A stretch of DNA of 64,000 nt, taken from assembly GCA_963921795.1 (NCBI GenBank), contig OY997649.1, forward strand, positions 58,945,788 to 59,009,787. The letters run 5' to 3'. Positions 62,627 to 64,000 of the stretch are shown piece by piece (within the stretch, counting starts at the first letter, position 1; each line of letters opens with the position of its first letter). Source of the DNA: Nannobrachium achirus. Taxonomy: Eukaryota > Chordata > Actinopteri > Myctophiformes > Myctophidae. Made by a program: the position numbers and the translations under genes. The notes under the pieces are model-generated. The model had not been told where the DNA came from, ran no database searches, and saw only the letters and a list, made by a program, of their open reading frames with translations.

Positions 62627-63448
62627 CCATGAGTCCTGATGTCTGTCATTTTGGTCAGTGAGGGAGCCTTTTTTCTTTTGTTGATTTGGGATTCTGCACT
62701 GTAATGCTGGCCCTTGAACCTTATCTGTGTTAAGCCTTGAGTTTAGAGCGCAAACGTTTCTGTTTTATTGCCAATAAAAATATGGTAATGAAGGTTTTAC
62801 CCCCAAAAAAGGATTATTGACTGACATCAGCAGCACCTGCTGGGTCCACTCAATTCACCAGTAGGAGACAGTGACCCCCCCCCCCCCCCCCCCCCAGCAG
62901 ACATTGGACATTATAGCCCCTGTACCTTTTGATTACAGATGAAATTCGATCAACAACATGCAATTTGGGGACTTGTTTCGTTTGACACACTTCTGCACAA
63001 AGTATATGGGGGAAAAAAGAAAAAACGTAAAGTTTATTAAATACATTAATTCCAAGACATAACACCCAAAACTTGGTAATACAGTAAATAAAGATAACAC
63101 AGATGGCTGTACATAAATTATGCAATGGCTCAATAGGTTTTTGTCTGGTCTTCTCAAAGTGCATAATGTTTTTTTTAAGTGTTCCTTAGACCATCATTAT
63201 AAAACAAAATGCAATGAAAAGGATTTAAATCAATGGTATCAAATACTGATTCAACATTGTCCTGGATCTCCCTCTACCATAGACATGCTGGAAATGTCAG
63301 GTTAAGTCACTCAACATTGGTAGTTCATTTCCAGGCCACAGGGTGGAGCTTCTCACACACAACAATCACAGCATTACTTCTTCAACACAGAAATGAGTCT
63401 AAAAGCTGAATCTTCATTGATTTATTGCTTTGTGCATTCACCAACATG
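62627..63448. other. 3' flank of the right-edge gene
   Basis: C run at about 62874-62895. Minus-strand AATAAA candidates at 63421-63426 and 63033-63038 could end the right-edge gene; the first is only about 23 bases after the stop. No other exon is seen. Confidence 0.35.
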
Positions 63449-63977
63449 TCAGAGCTTGTGAGGATACATGGAGTCAGGTAGACTGTATGCTGTTTGGGGA
63501 CTCCACACGGGAATGTGGTAAGGATATGAATAGATAGCAGACCCAATGAGGGCCGAGTGATGGGCTGGACCCACTGGCACCTGTCGGTATACTGGATGGG
63601 AGAGTGGCAGTCTCATTCTGCTGTGTATAAACGCTGGTGGTATGGGGCTTTGGTGCCGAGAGTCTCTCCCTGACCTGTCATAACCCGTCAGGTAGTAAGA
63701 CACCGGCGGCAGGGCGGTGTGGGAATAGGACAGAGGGTGCTGGTGGCCACCTGTCAGTGGTTTTGCATGTGTTGTCCTTGCCTTCTCCCTTTTCTCTGTG
63801 TGATGAAACCAGGGAGCCACATTATGCAGTTTCTTTGCACAGGCCAGTGAGTCGTCATGCTGCGCCGACCTACTCTGGTGGAGCTTGTAACTTGGGGGAA
63901 AGGGAATGGGTCGTAGAGGTTGTGCTTTAGGCATCACTTTGGTGAAACTGGAGGTCGATGCCGGAATCCAGTCAGAC
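63449..63977 (-). CDS. Unrecognised gene, last coding exon (5' truncated)
   Basis: Minus-strand exon after a good acceptor (cctctttccccattag; exon from 63977) with a one-base split codon, then 175 codons to TAA. The protein part starts SDWIPASTSSFTKVMPKAQP. It is rich in Pro, His, Ser and Tyr, with PPSYKLHQSRSAQHDD, TALPPVSYYLTGYDRSGRD and PVWSPQTAYSLPDSMYPHKL. There are no membrane segments or catalytic motifs. The composition resembles small sperm or ciliary microtubule-associated proteins, but that is an impression, not an identification. Confidence 0.6.
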
Positions 63978-64000
63978 CTAATGGGGAAAGAGGTGGATGT

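Overview
The window is vertebrate nuclear DNA, almost certainly from a teleost fish. It holds spliced genes whose exons align with vertebrate proteins I know. It also has a very high density of short DNA transposons, an RTE/Rex3-like LINE, L2-type LINE tails, tRNA-derived SINEs and long CA/TG microsatellites. No prokaryotic, viral or CRISPR features were seen. Protein assignments rest on remembered family sequences, not on a search.

Layout. 1-712 (+): last two coding exons of an unrecognised gene, with a poly(A) signal at 818. 1737-1907 (-): first coding exon of gpat4; the rest lies beyond the left edge. 8627-15.1 kb (-): complete polr3d, eight coding exons plus a probable non-coding first exon and promoter. 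28144-35941 (+): complete phyhip coding sequence in four exons. 38773-40877 (-): a complete PPP1R3C-like glycogen-targeting subunit of protein phosphatase 1, with a TATA-box first exon. 52522-60053 (-): complete gins4, seven coding exons, with a CpG-bearing promoter near 60.2 kb. 63449-63977 (-): last exon of an unrecognised gene running off the right edge. The splice phases of polr3d, phyhip, gins4 and the PPP1R3C-like gene close exactly, giving proteins of 393, 338, 225 and 292 residues.

The genes act in separate processes (RNA polymerase III, neuronal PHYH-interacting protein, DNA replication, glycogen metabolism, glycerolipid synthesis). They are linked by synteny rather than pathway. The divergent polr3d/phyhip pair matches the human 8p21.3 arrangement. 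gins4 and gpat4 are neighbours at human 8p11.21, and here they flank that pair.

The rest (introns and about 35 kb of intergenic DNA) is mostly repeats. At least nine short hAT-like elements have exact 8-bp target duplications, and three elements have a TTAA or TA target. The most unusual signal is a palindromic module. Its core arm is AATAGCMGATCTACAAGCTC followed by ACAACG, and the partner arm mirrors it. It recurs about 25 times inside several otherwise unrelated transposon families. Copies differ in the centre and in the arms, but the changes are mirrored between the two arms, and host-specific flanks are duplicated in inverted orientation. A second perfect palindrome (37-bp arms) lies at 52244-52321.
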